Notes under the pieces: generated by a model | The model's database searches: none | What the model was told of the DNA's origin: nothing | What the model saw: the letters and a program-made list of their open reading frames with translations, nothing else | Translations under genes and position numbers: made by a program | In this document: piece by piece, positions 24,917 through 31,170 of the stretch | Numbering within the stretch: the stretch's first letter is position 1 | How the letters are laid out: every line of letters starts with the position of its first letter | Assembly (NCBI RefSeq): GCF_003217295.1 | Contig: NZ_QJTJ01000031.1 | Span: 1 to 33,991 of the forward strand | Length of the DNA: 33,991 bases | Direction: 5' to 3' | Source: Ureibacillus chungkukjangi | GTDB lineage: Bacteria > Bacillota > Bacilli > Bacillales_A > Planococcaceae

Positions 24917-25480
24917 TTAAAGTTTTTTTGATAAATCGCCGTTCCAAGAACTCATTCCTGGTAGCACGTTTACCACTTTTGTAAAACCTTTTCCAGCTAA
25001 TTTTTGTGCCGCTAAATCACTGCGTGTTCCTGTACGACAAATCACATAAATTTCTTGGTCTTTATCTAACTCATTTAAGCGGTCTTCTAATTCGCCCAGT
25101 GGAATTGATTTTGAACCTTCGATATGACCAAATGCATATTCAGCTTCTTCACGAACATCTAGAATAATACCGCCGTTCGCAGTACGATTGATTACTTCTT
25201 CATTTGTAATCGTTTGTTCAAATTTCTTTTCTGATTCATGGTCATCTCCACTTTTACGGATGTAATGGAGTAATACACCATCCTCTTCTTTCGTACCAAG
25301 ATACTGGTGGCCAACACCTTCTGACCACGCTTTTAGGTCCGCAACTGAACCTTTGTCTGTCGCTTGTACTTCTAAGATTTGACCATCCTTCACATCATTC
25401 ATTGCCTTTTTCGTTTTAACAATCGGCATTGGACATGCAAGTCCTTTACAATCTAAGTTTACATCTGCTTTTATTGACAT
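24917..25480 (-). CDS. TusA-rhodanese fusion protein (YrkF-like)
   Basis: Start at ATG 25480, 8 bases after GGAGG (187 residues); an earlier in-frame start at 25495 lacks a site. N-terminal TusA domain (1-75) with CKGLACPMPIVKTKKAM; linker of about 15 residues; C-terminal rhodanese domain (90-187) with active loop VICRTGTRSDLA. It corresponds to YrkF of B. subtilis, in which a sulfur donor and a carrier are fused so that persulfide can pass between two cysteines in one chain. Operator site 2 lies directly upstream of the ribosome site, with a minus-strand -35/-10 pair. Confidence 0.95.
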   Translation of the reverse strand: MSIKADVNLDCKGLACPMPIVKTKKAMNDVKDGQILEVQATDKGSVADLKAWSEGVGHQYLGTKEEDGVLLHYIRKSGDDHESEKKFEQTITNEEVINRTANGGIILDVREEAEYAFGHIEGSKSIPLGELEDRLNELDKDQEIYVICRTGTRSDLAAQKLAGKGFTKVVNVLPGMSSWNGDLSKKL

Positions 25481-25495
25481 TTCGAAAACCTCCAC

Positions 25496-25511
25496 ATACC
25501 TATAAGGGTAT
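25496..25511. promoter_or_regulatory. CstR-type operator, site 2, with internal promoter
   Basis: ATACCTATAAGGGTAT. On the minus strand TTGAAT, 17 bases, then TAATAC form a candidate promoter whose -10 overlaps this site, just before the TusA-rhodanese ribosome site. Confidence 0.7.
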
Positions 25512-25528
25512 TATTTTTCTTAAAAAAA

Positions 25529-25825
25529 TTATTCAACTTTCCCTTCCCAAGAAAGCATGCCACCCGTCATATTTGTTACATCAAAGCCGTGACTTTCTAA
25601 ATACTGTGTCGCTTGACCACTGCGTCCGCCAGAACGACAAACCATAATATACTGTTTATTTTTATCAAGTTCATGTGAACGGAATTCAAGTAATCCAAGT
25701 GGAATATTCGTAATGCCAGGAATATGGCCAGCCTGCACTTCATCCACTTCACGGACATCTATTAGATTTAGCATTTCACCATTTTCTATACGTTGTTGAA
25801 CCTCTTTTGCTGTCATTTCTTTCAT
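25529..25825 (-). CDS. single-domain rhodanese
   Basis: Start at ATG 25825 (98 residues), 9 bases after AGGAGG; an in-frame TTG two codons earlier is too close to that site. The active loop is MVCRSGGRSGQA, with catalytic Cys followed by the six-residue loop that favours sulfur over phosphate or arsenate. Cytosolic. It moves sulfane sulfur from thiosulfate or persulfides to thiol acceptors. Neighbours on both sides are sulfur-transfer genes. Confidence 0.95.
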   Translation of the reverse strand: MKEMTAKEVQQRIENGEMLNLIDVREVDEVQAGHIPGITNIPLGLLEFRSHELDKNKQYIMVCRSGGRSGQATQYLESHGFDVTNMTGGMLSWEGKVE

Positions 25826-25850
25826 TTTCAATTTCCTCCTAAATTAATTT

Positions 25851-26198
25851 TTAGCCTCTCCAGGCACTCATGCCACCACGAACATTTGTGACATTATCAT
25901 ATCCCAATTTTTTTAATTGTTTGCAAGCTTGTCCGCTACGCATCCCACTTTGACAAATGACCACAATTTCTTTATCTTTTGGAAGTTTTGAAAAATCTGA
26001 TCCTAATGGGATATTTTTAAACTGACGAATATTTCTTGCTTTATATTCACCAGGTGTTCGTACATCGACAAATACTTTATCTTTATCGTTTAGTGTCCCT
26101 TTTAATGCTTCTGTCGATATAGTTTTTGTTCCTTTAGCCGGTAGCATACGCCAAATGATAAAAACAAGTGCGATCGCAATAATCAACCAAATTTCCAT
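25851..26198 (-). CDS. membrane-anchored rhodanese
   Basis: 115 residues: an N-terminal hydrophobic helix (EIWLIIAIALVFIIWRML), then a rhodanese domain with active loop VICQSGMRSGQA. The short basic segment after the helix (RMLPAKGTK) suggests that the catalytic domain stays inside the cell, held at the membrane. It is the second gene of the operon, after the repressor. Operator site 3 lies between the two genes, just before the GTGAGGGG site. Confidence 0.94.
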   Translation of the reverse strand: MEIWLIIAIALVFIIWRMLPAKGTKTISTEALKGTLNDKDKVFVDVRTPGEYKARNIRQFKNIPLGSDFSKLPKDKEIVVICQSGMRSGQACKQLKKLGYDNVTNVRGGMSAWRG

Positions 26199-26213
26199 TT
26201 ACTCGCCCCTCAC

Positions 26214-26229
26214 ATACCACCATAGGTAT
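26214..26229. promoter_or_regulatory. CstR-type operator, site 3
   Basis: ATACCACCATAGGTAT. On the minus strand a TTGACT lies about 17 bases upstream of a weak -10 at the edge of the site, 60 bp inside the operon. Confidence 0.7.
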
Positions 26230-26258
26230 TTTTTAATTGAAAAATAAAAGTCAATTTT

Positions 26259-26519
26259 TTAACGACTTTTAACTAATAACTCCATTGCTTCTTGTACAGA
26301 ATCATTGGCAGCCTCGTTGCTTTTTGCTTCCAATATACATTCTTTTAGGTTTTGACTTACAATTACAGCAATTGTGTGGTCAACACCTGAACGGACAGCT
26401 GATAATTGAGTGACGACGGCCTTGCAGTCTTTTCCTTCGTCCATCATTTTCAATATCCCTCGAAGTTGACCTTCAATTCGTTTGATACGATTTACAATTT
26501 TAACATCATACGAATTCAC
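26259..26519 (-). CDS. CstR-type persulfide-sensing repressor (CsoR family), copy 1
   Basis: I place the start at GTG 26519, 8 bases after AAGGAGG; the frame is open back to 26576 but that extension would run through the operator. This gives 86 residues beginning MNSYD, matching copy 2. RIKRIEGQLRGILKMMDEGKDC and SQNLKECI carry two Cys 29 residues apart. The His that CsoR uses for Cu(I) is Asn here (QNLKEC). Two Cys without the His is the CstR signature, sensing reactive sulfur by forming a sulfur bridge. First gene of the sulfur operon, with an operator in its own promoter. Confidence 0.93.
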   Translation of the reverse strand: MNSYDVKIVNRIKRIEGQLRGILKMMDEGKDCKAVVTQLSAVRSGVDHTIAVIVSQNLKECILEAKSNEAANDSVQEAMELLVKSR

Positions 26520-26564
26520 TTGTGCCGCCTCCTTCAAGTTCTTTTTCTCTTGCCGATATACACA

Positions 26565-26592
26565 CAATATACCCATATAGGTATATTGTCAA
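26565..26592 (-). promoter_or_regulatory. promoter of CstR copy 1 with operator site 4
   Basis: ATACCCATATAGGTAT (26569-26584) has arms that extend to 9 bp. On the minus strand TTGACA (26592-26587) precedes it, and TATATT (15-base spacer) or TATTGT (17) follows, so a bound repressor would block polymerase. Confidence 0.8.
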
Positions 26593-26716
26593 CAAGTAAA
26601 CAAAAAAATTTTTTCGAATTTAGATTCTCCATATAAATAGCATTAATATACTTTACTTATTTAGATGAAATGGGGATGCTTGTTACAACGAACGTATAAA
26701 TATATCCACCTGAAAT

Positions 26717-26975
26717 TTAACGGATAGTGCCATCATGCTTTTCTAAAATTTCTTTTGATATCGCTAAACCTAATTCTTCACCAATTGTTATATTCGTAGA
26801 TTCCGTTCGATAAAATCGTTCACAAATATATTCTTGCTCTTTCCTTGAAATAAATTGACCCTGTTAGCTAATGGAAATGCAATAAGATTCATCTTTTCTT
26901 TTCCCTGTTAATTGGGTTTTTACCCTCATGATAACAAGTGGCATTATCAATCATTTTGCTAATAACTTGTGGCAT
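26717..26975 (-). pseudogene. histidine kinase ATPase-domain remnant
   Basis: The minus strand reads QVISKMIDNATCYHEGK (N box), then frame changes, then QGQFISRKEQEYICERFYRT and GEELGLAISKEILEKHDGTI, then TAA at 26717. The F and G2 boxes are recognisable, although the G2 box has lost its GTG pattern. N-terminal sensor and HisKA are absent. It abuts the CoA-disulfide reductase remnant at a C/G run, so a deletion probably joined the two. Confidence 0.7.
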
Positions 26976-27093
26976 TCAATCCCCCCCGGGTTCCGCAAGT
27001 ATAATAGCTACATTTTCACTTATCCTTTCATAGAATAGCAGCAGCTGTTCGTCGACCAGCCACTCCGCTAACAATGATAATTCTCTTTGTCAT
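26976..27093 (-). pseudogene. CoA-disulfide reductase N-terminal remnant
   Basis: Starts at ATG 27093 after GTAGGGG: MTKRIIIVSGVAGRRTAAAI, then a frame change to RISENVAIILAEPG, then lost. This is the FAD-binding start of CoA-disulfide reductase-type flavoproteins, normally IVGGVAGGATAA; two glycines are replaced here. Such reductases, often fused to rhodanese, belong to CstR regulons. Operator site 6 lies about 38 bases upstream. Confidence 0.7.
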
Positions 27094-27130
27094 ATTTTTC
27101 CCCTACATTTTTATTCTTTCTCCACTTTAT

Positions 27131-27146
27131 ATACGGTATAGGGTAT
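27131..27146. promoter_or_regulatory. CstR-type operator, site 6 (degenerate)
   Basis: ATACGGTATAGGGTAT. The left arm deviates (ATACG). It lies between CstR copy 2 and the dead CoA-disulfide reductase gene and would have controlled the latter. Confidence 0.5.
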
Positions 27147-27176
27147 TTATTTACTGAAAATAAAAAGCCGAACTAG

Positions 27177-27440
27177 TTATCGACTTTTTACAAATAGATT
27201 CACCGCTTCTTGAATTGACTCATTTAAAACTTGTTCATCACCGTCTGCTTCTTGAATACATTCAAGTAAGTTTTGGCTAACGATTAAGCCTATTGCACGA
27301 TCTACTCCTGAACGAACAGCTGAAAGTTGAGTGATGACAGCTTTGCAATCTTTTCCTTCATCCATCATTTTCAATATTCCACGAAGTTGACCTTCCATTC
27401 GTTTCACTCTATTTTTGACTTTATCATCATATGAATTCAA
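27177..27440 (-). CDS. CstR-type persulfide-sensing repressor, copy 2
   Basis: Start at TTG 27440, 7 bases after AAGGGAG, giving MNSYDDKV and 87 residues. It is closely similar to copy 1 over RMEGQLRGILKMMDEGKDC and TQLSAVRSGVD, with the same Cys pair 29 residues apart and Asn in place of the CsoR His (SQNLLEC). Copy 2 differs mainly in the C-terminal third (EADGDEQVLNESIQEAVNLF). It has its own promoter and operator. The genes it once preceded are now fragments, so it may chiefly act on itself and on shared operators. Confidence 0.93.
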   Translation of the reverse strand: MNSYDDKVKNRVKRMEGQLRGILKMMDEGKDCKAVITQLSAVRSGVDRAIGLIVSQNLLECIQEADGDEQVLNESIQEAVNLFVKSR

Positions 27441-27478
27441 TTGCAAACTCCCTTTACATTGATTATTAATAACAACAT

Positions 27479-27505
27479 ATTATACCCCGCAAGGTATGTT
27501 GTCAA
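27479..27505 (-). promoter_or_regulatory. promoter of CstR copy 2 with operator site 5
   Basis: TTGACA (27505-27500), 15-base spacer, TATAAT (27484-27479) on the minus strand, with ATACCCCGCAAGGTAT (27482-27497) filling the spacer. Same geometry as the copy 1 promoter. Confidence 0.8.
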
Positions 27506-27746
27506 GCGCTAATGATGCCTATTAGATCAGCCAAAGGTTTATTTTCTGTGAGAGATTTGAAGTTTGTGACAAAAGTGACAACTTGCATAATGAGAGCATT
27601 ATTTTTTGTCCTACATATCGAATGACATAGAATAGTCCATTATGTATATTTCTCTCTCTATTAGTATAGATAAAAATGTTTATTACACTTTATAATTATT
27701 ATCTTCATCCTTAAAATTCTTCTATTTATAAACTAATATAAAAAAA

Positions 27747-27769
27747 GGTTTTGCCCATTTGGCAAAACC
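27747..27769 (-). terminator. Rho-independent terminator, minus strand
   Basis: GGTTTTGCC/GGCAAAACC, 9-bp stem, 5-base loop, followed on the minus strand by TTTTTTTAT. It closes the transcription unit of the cupin gene and the flavin oxidoreductase remnant. The 240 bases between it and the CstR copy 2 promoter hold nothing I can support. Confidence 0.85.
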
Positions 27770-27803
27770 CCTAATATTTTTTTCGAATGTTTATGCTTTT
27801 AAC

Positions 27804-27899
27804 TTAGATGGAAAAGTTTAGACTCACCAATGCGTCCCCTGTCTCTACGATTTCGTATGCATTCTTTGGCGAATAACCTGCCACAATCCGTAGAATGTA
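27804..27899 (-). pseudogene. possible Old Yellow Enzyme C-terminal fragment
   Basis: The minus strand reads YILRIVAGYSPKNAYEIVET then GDALVSLNFSI and stop. This resembles the phosphate-binding end of NADH:flavin oxidoreductases (usually AGGYTPENA...GDADLVSFGR), with Gly and Asp losses and no tail. Identification by eye only; about 32 codons remain. Confidence 0.4.
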
Positions 27900-27977
27900 T
27901 AAATTCTTGCACAAAGCGTTCCTCAACTATTCTTATATAATATTCTCTAATCCTTCATTCACTAAATATTTGTTAAC

Positions 27978-28598
27978 CTATACCCATTCACCAGGAATAT
28001 TGCCAAACTTAACGGGATTTGCATTATAATGGACAGTTACACGTTCGGCAGCCATTGCATCTGCTTTCGTAGGATGAACAGTACCAAACGGATGGTTAGG
28101 TGGCGCATAAATAGAGTAAAGTCTTAATGGAATATTCCCTGTATTTGTTAAATTGTGCCATGTACCAGCAGGTATAAAGATTGCCGAATCATCTTCTACA
28201 TTTCTTTTAAAGCTCAAATTATCCCTACCTCTACCCATTTGAGTAATTCCCTGCCCCTGTTCAATCCGTAAGAATTGATCCACATCTGGATGCATTTCCA
28301 ATCCGATATCTTCTCCAGGATTTAGACTCATTAATGTGACCTGTAAATGTTGCCCAGTCCATATAGCTGTACGATACGTATTATTTTGTTTCGTAGCTTC
28401 ATTAATATTAATGACAAATGGATTAGGCCCTTGATCTTTTAGCATTCTTCCCCCATTCCCATTGGAAGCAAAGTTTGAGTTAATATGATGTGTAGGTTCA
28501 ACCATATTAGGATAAGTCGGATACATCATTCTATTATGATACATCGGCATATTTCTATAGTAAGGATTTTGATGTACATACATATAAGGATAATACAT
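27978..28598 (-). CDS. cupin domain protein (YrkC-like)
   Basis: I prefer ATG 28598, giving MYYPYMYVHQNPYY (206 residues), over ATG 28625, because AAGGG lies about 10 bases before it. The first about 50 residues are Tyr/Met/Pro/Asn-rich like spore-coat proteins. The cupin (about 85-175) has the metal motif EMHPDVDQFLRIEQGQG then IFIPAGTWHNLTN, so His, His/Glu and His ligands are present. B. subtilis yrkC, a cupin, lies beside the yrkD repressor, so the neighbourhood is conserved. Enzyme activity (dioxygenase or other) is not shown. Confidence 0.85.
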   Translation of the reverse strand: MYYPYMYVHQNPYYRNMPMYHNRMMYPTYPNMVEPTHHINSNFASNGNGGRMLKDQGPNPFVININEATKQNNTYRTAIWTGQHLQVTLMSLNPGEDIGLEMHPDVDQFLRIEQGQGITQMGRGRDNLSFKRNVEDDSAIFIPAGTWHNLTNTGNIPLRLYSIYAPPNHPFGTVHPTKADAMAAERVTVHYNANPVKFGNIPGEWV

Positions 28599-28625
28599 TT
28601 TCTTCAGTCCCTTCACAGTTATCAA

Positions 28626-29089
28626 AATATTCTATGCAAGCTGTGAAAGTAACGTACTTTGATTCAGATACCCTAAAAGAAGTACATCAATCCTTCTTGA
28701 ATTAACATTTCATAAGCTACAGATTATTATAACTCTAATTTCTCTTCTCAAAAATTCTTTAAAAAGTTCTACAATTTTGGGTCAAGCTTATAATTTAGAT
28801 ACCTTTAATACACTACTCATCTGGAAGTCCTCTACTCCCTTTATTTAAGTTGTGTGGATTTTTTTATTAATTCTAACTTAACAAAACTCAAAATCCAACT
28901 GTTGTTTTGTTAAAAAAATGTGTCGAATAGCAACTCATTTTTACACTTTTTAATGAAGAACTATAACACTTTTACCTCGTCCTTATATTCTAACACTATA
29001 TGGACTACTATAGCTGACTAAGTAGTTATTGTTACTAACCTACATTTATCTATTTCTTATACATCTATAATTTTCTTTGATTCCGGTGT
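28626..29089. other. intergenic stretch, no gene seen
   Basis: AT-rich with no supportable coding frame, terminator or operator. It separates the cupin gene from the small TusA remnant. Confidence 0.4.
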
Positions 29090-29154
29090 ATTGATTGTTT
29101 TTTGTTCGTACAATTGGCTTTTGCAGTTAATTGCTCATCTGATTTTATGATCAA
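29090..29154 (-). pseudogene. TusA remnant, internal deletion
   Basis: The minus strand from TTG 29154 reads IKSDEQLTAK, then a gap, then PIVRTKNNQ. Intact TusA proteins here read AKGLACPMPIVRTKKAM, so the CPxP active-site codons appear deleted. Very short, supported mainly by operator site 7 just upstream at 29168-29183. Confidence 0.45.
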
Positions 29155-29167
29155 ATTTCTTCACGTT

Positions 29168-29183
29168 ATACCACACAGGGTAT
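29168..29183. promoter_or_regulatory. CstR-type operator, site 7
   Basis: ATACCACACAGGGTAT, 14 bases before the TusA remnant. It is an orphan operator, with nothing intact downstream on the minus strand. Confidence 0.65.
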
Positions 29184-29274
29184 TAAAAAGTTTAAAAAAT
29201 ATATGAAGACCAAGCCTATTCTCTTTCCCCAAAAAAGCATTTAATTAGTCGTATTGATGTCTAGGAAAATTTTT

Positions 29275-29754
29275 TCAAATAAATAAATTCACATTTCCGT
29301 TTCCTGCTTCAGCTAGATAAGCGGCTACACCTGCATATTCAACTCCATTTAATAGTTCTTCTTGATGAAGACCTAAAAGATCCATTGTCATTGTACATGC
29401 AATAAGCTTTACTTCCTGTTCTTGAGCCATCTCAATTAATTGCGGCAAAGTCATGGCATTGTGCTTTTTCATTACCTGTTTAATCATCTTTGGCCCCATC
29501 CCAGCAAAGTTCATTTTTGATAAGCCCATTTTATCTGCACCACGTGGCATCATTTTTGCAAACATTTTTTCAAGGAATCCTTTATTCAATGTCAATGGCT
29601 CCTCTTTTCGTAATGCATTTAACCCCCAAAAGGTATGGAAAATTGTCACTTCATGATCGTAAGCCGCCGCTCCGTTTGCAATAATATAAGCCGCCATTGC
29701 TTTGTCATAGTCTCCACTAAATAAAACGATTGTTGTTCTTTTCTTTTCAGACAT
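29275..29754 (-). CDS. DsrE/DsrF-like sulfur transfer protein, second copy
   Basis: Start at ATG 29754, with AAGGAGAG 5 bases before it (159 residues). The same frame is open to 29940, but that part is the tail of a broken TusA gene and passes through an operator. The N-terminus KRTTIVLFSGDYDKAMAAYI and the Cys in LIACTMTMDLLGLHQEEL match the first DsrE copy. A Met/Lys-rich insertion (about 70-105: MFAKMMPRGADKMGLSKMNF) makes it longer. It is likely a persulfide relay protein for the second sulfur locus. Operator site 8 lies just before its ribosome site. Confidence 0.9.
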   Translation of the reverse strand: MSEKKRTTIVLFSGDYDKAMAAYIIANGAAAYDHEVTIFHTFWGLNALRKEEPLTLNKGFLEKMFAKMMPRGADKMGLSKMNFAGMGPKMIKQVMKKHNAMTLPQLIEMAQEQEVKLIACTMTMDLLGLHQEELLNGVEYAGVAAYLAEAGNGNVNLFI

Positions 29755-29776
29755 ATAATCTCTCCTTCTTCTCAAA

Positions 29777-29792
29777 TTACCCAGAAGGGTAT
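29777..29792. promoter_or_regulatory. CstR-type operator, site 8
   Basis: TTACCCAGAAGGGTAT, directly upstream of the DsrE copy 2 ribosome site. Confidence 0.7.
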
Positions 29793-29799
29793 GTTTTTT

Positions 29800-30037
29800 T
29801 AATCTATTAACCTTTTTTTTAATCCAAAATTTTAAAACATTATTGTCTTCTTCGTATTTTAATAACTCATTCCCAGTAGAGTTTGACCAAGCTGTCAAGT
29901 TAGCTTTTGCCCCTTTATCTGTTATATGAACTTCTAACACTTTACCTGATTGTAATTCATAAATAGCTTATTTTTGTTTTTACGATTGGCATCGGGCAAG
30001 CAAGTCACTTTGTATCTAATAATCTATCATTATTCAT
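29800..30037 (-). pseudogene. TusA gene broken by a stop and a frameshift
   Basis: From ATG 30037 (AAGGAGG upstream): MNNDRLLDTK, TGA, LACPMPIVKTK, frame change, then LEVHITDKGAKANLTAWSNS and VLKFWIKKK. The TGA stands where Gly is expected (GGA to TGA). The frame change lies just after the CPMP motif. The last part then reads without a stop into the DsrE gene. The CPMP active site is still present in the DNA. First gene of the second sulfur unit. Confidence 0.85.
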
Positions 30038-30067
30038 TCTTTAGCCTCCTTGTACATTCTACAACAA

Positions 30068-30083
30068 ATACCCATATAGGTAT
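30068..30083. promoter_or_regulatory. CstR-type operator, site 9
   Basis: ATACCCATATAGGTAT, identical over 16 bases to the operator of CstR copy 1, about 30 bases before the broken TusA start. Confidence 0.75.
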
Positions 30084-30124
30084 ATATAATTTTAAAAAAA
30101 TAATAGGGTTTTAACCTCAATAAC

Positions 30125-30140
30125 ATACCCACACAGGTAT
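30125..30140. promoter_or_regulatory. CstR-type operator, site 10
   Basis: ATACCCACACAGGTAT, 57 bases upstream of site 9 start to start. The two may cooperate. Confidence 0.7.
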
Positions 30141-30263
30141 AATAAGTGAAAGTAAAGTGCGCGTATTTTTTTATTTCGAGCTAACTTTGAAATTAATTGT
30201 CTAATCAAGATTTTCAATTAAAACTTATAAATTAACAAGCTATTTACAAGTTTTTAGCGGTGA

Positions 30264-30305
30264 AAAAAGAACTACCTCAACTTAATATCACGTTGAGGCA
30301 GTTTT
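30264..30305 (-). terminator. Rho-independent terminator of the STAS gene
   Basis: ACTACCTCAAC (30271-30281)/GTTGAGGCAGT (30292-30302), 11 bp with one mismatch, followed on the minus strand by TCTTTTTTC. Confidence 0.8.
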
Positions 30306-30334
30306 TAATCTGCGTTAATAATTCTAACCTTACA

Positions 30335-30655
30335 TTAGTTTGATCTTTTCTTTTCAATATCCATAAATTCACAAAGACCCGTAATTTTAAATATTCTCAT
30401 CATTCGTTCAGATAGTAACAACTTCAAATCAACTTTCTCTCTAATTACTTTCTTATAAAATGCAACAATTACTCCAAGACCACTACTATCCATATAAGCT
30501 ACTTTCGACAAATCTAGTTCTATTTTCATGCCGTCTGACAAAACAATCAATTCAAATTCATCTTTTAATATTGGCGCTGTATTTATATCGATTTCACCTT
30601 CAATATAACCTATTAATAAATTTTCGATTTCACGAAATTGTATATTTAGCCTCAT
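30335..30655 (-). CDS. STAS domain anti-sigma factor antagonist-like protein
   Basis: 106 residues, a complete STAS domain. VAYMDSSGLGVIVAFYK contains the phosphorylatable Ser of SpoIIAA/RsbV-type proteins, and KLLLSERMMRIFKITGLCEFMDI ends the fold. Such proteins bind and release anti-sigma kinases when not phosphorylated. No anti-sigma kinase gene is next to it, so its partner lies elsewhere. It is next to a broken second STAS gene and FapA. Confidence 0.92.
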   Translation of the reverse strand: MRLNIQFREIENLLIGYIEGEIDINTAPILKDEFELIVLSDGMKIELDLSKVAYMDSSGLGVIVAFYKKVIREKVDLKLLLSERMMRIFKITGLCEFMDIEKKRSN

Positions 30656-30817
30656 TTACACACCTCCATAATACCCATTTTACTAATTTCCCCATTTGTG
30701 ATTATTAAACCATTTAAAAGGCTTTTTAATAGTTTTTATTATAACTAATTACTCATTGATTTAAGAATATTTCTCTTAATCACCGATTTCAATATGAATA
30801 TCCTTCTTAGATAAATT

Positions 30818-30845
30818 CAAAAAGGCATAGCAAAGCCATGCTTTA
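30818..30845 (-). terminator. terminator after the FapA-STAS unit
   Basis: On the minus strand AAAGCATGGC, a short loop, then GCTATGCCTTTTTG: an imperfect hairpin ending in T residues just after the broken STAS gene. Confidence 0.6.
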
Positions 30846-30853
30846 GATTTTTG

Positions 30854-31170
30854 TTATAGTGAAATAACGTCTTTACCTAAGATTTCATCTAATTGCAATA
30901 ATGTAAATACCGTTTTTACATCGTCACTTATATTCGTAATAGTAGGGTTTCTATCATTTTCTTTTAAGTTTGTGATAATTGAAATAAGTAAGCCAATTCC
31001 AGATGAATCCACAAAGTCTATATTTTGAAAGTTTAGCTCTACTTCCCAGAACTATTCTGTATTTTAACTATTAGCTCTTCTTCAATTATTTCTGTCGCTT
31101 CAATATCTAAATCTCCTTCTAAATTAACAATCAACCTACCAGGCTCATTTTGTAAAGTAAAATTAAACAT
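30854..31170 (-). pseudogene. STAS domain protein with a frameshift
   Basis: ATG 31170 follows GGAGG and overlaps the FapA stop. First frame: MFNFTLQNEPGRLIVNLEGD, then LIVKIQNSSGK and TAG. The next frame resumes VELNFQNIDFVDSSGIGLLI and runs to VISL and stop at 30854. A single extra base near 31040-31046 (GGGAAG-G-TA) would join them into a 105-residue STAS protein with the conserved DSSGIG. It is either recently inactivated or a base-call error. Confidence 0.85.

Noticed and set aside
26520-26576. 19-residue N-terminal extension of CstR copy 1
   Set aside because: It begins within the promoter/operator and has no ribosome site; GTG 26519 has AAGGAGG and matches the start of copy 2.
29755-29940. 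N-terminal extension making the DsrE copy 2 protein 221 residues
   Set aside because: The extension is the tail of a broken TusA gene and translates through an operator; a strong ribosome site precedes ATG 29754.
24383-30140. The ten ATACC-N6-GGTAT repeats as a CRISPR or mobile-element repeat family
   Set aside because: Each is a separate short palindrome at irregular spacing tied to gene starts, with no spacers and no long conserved repeat.
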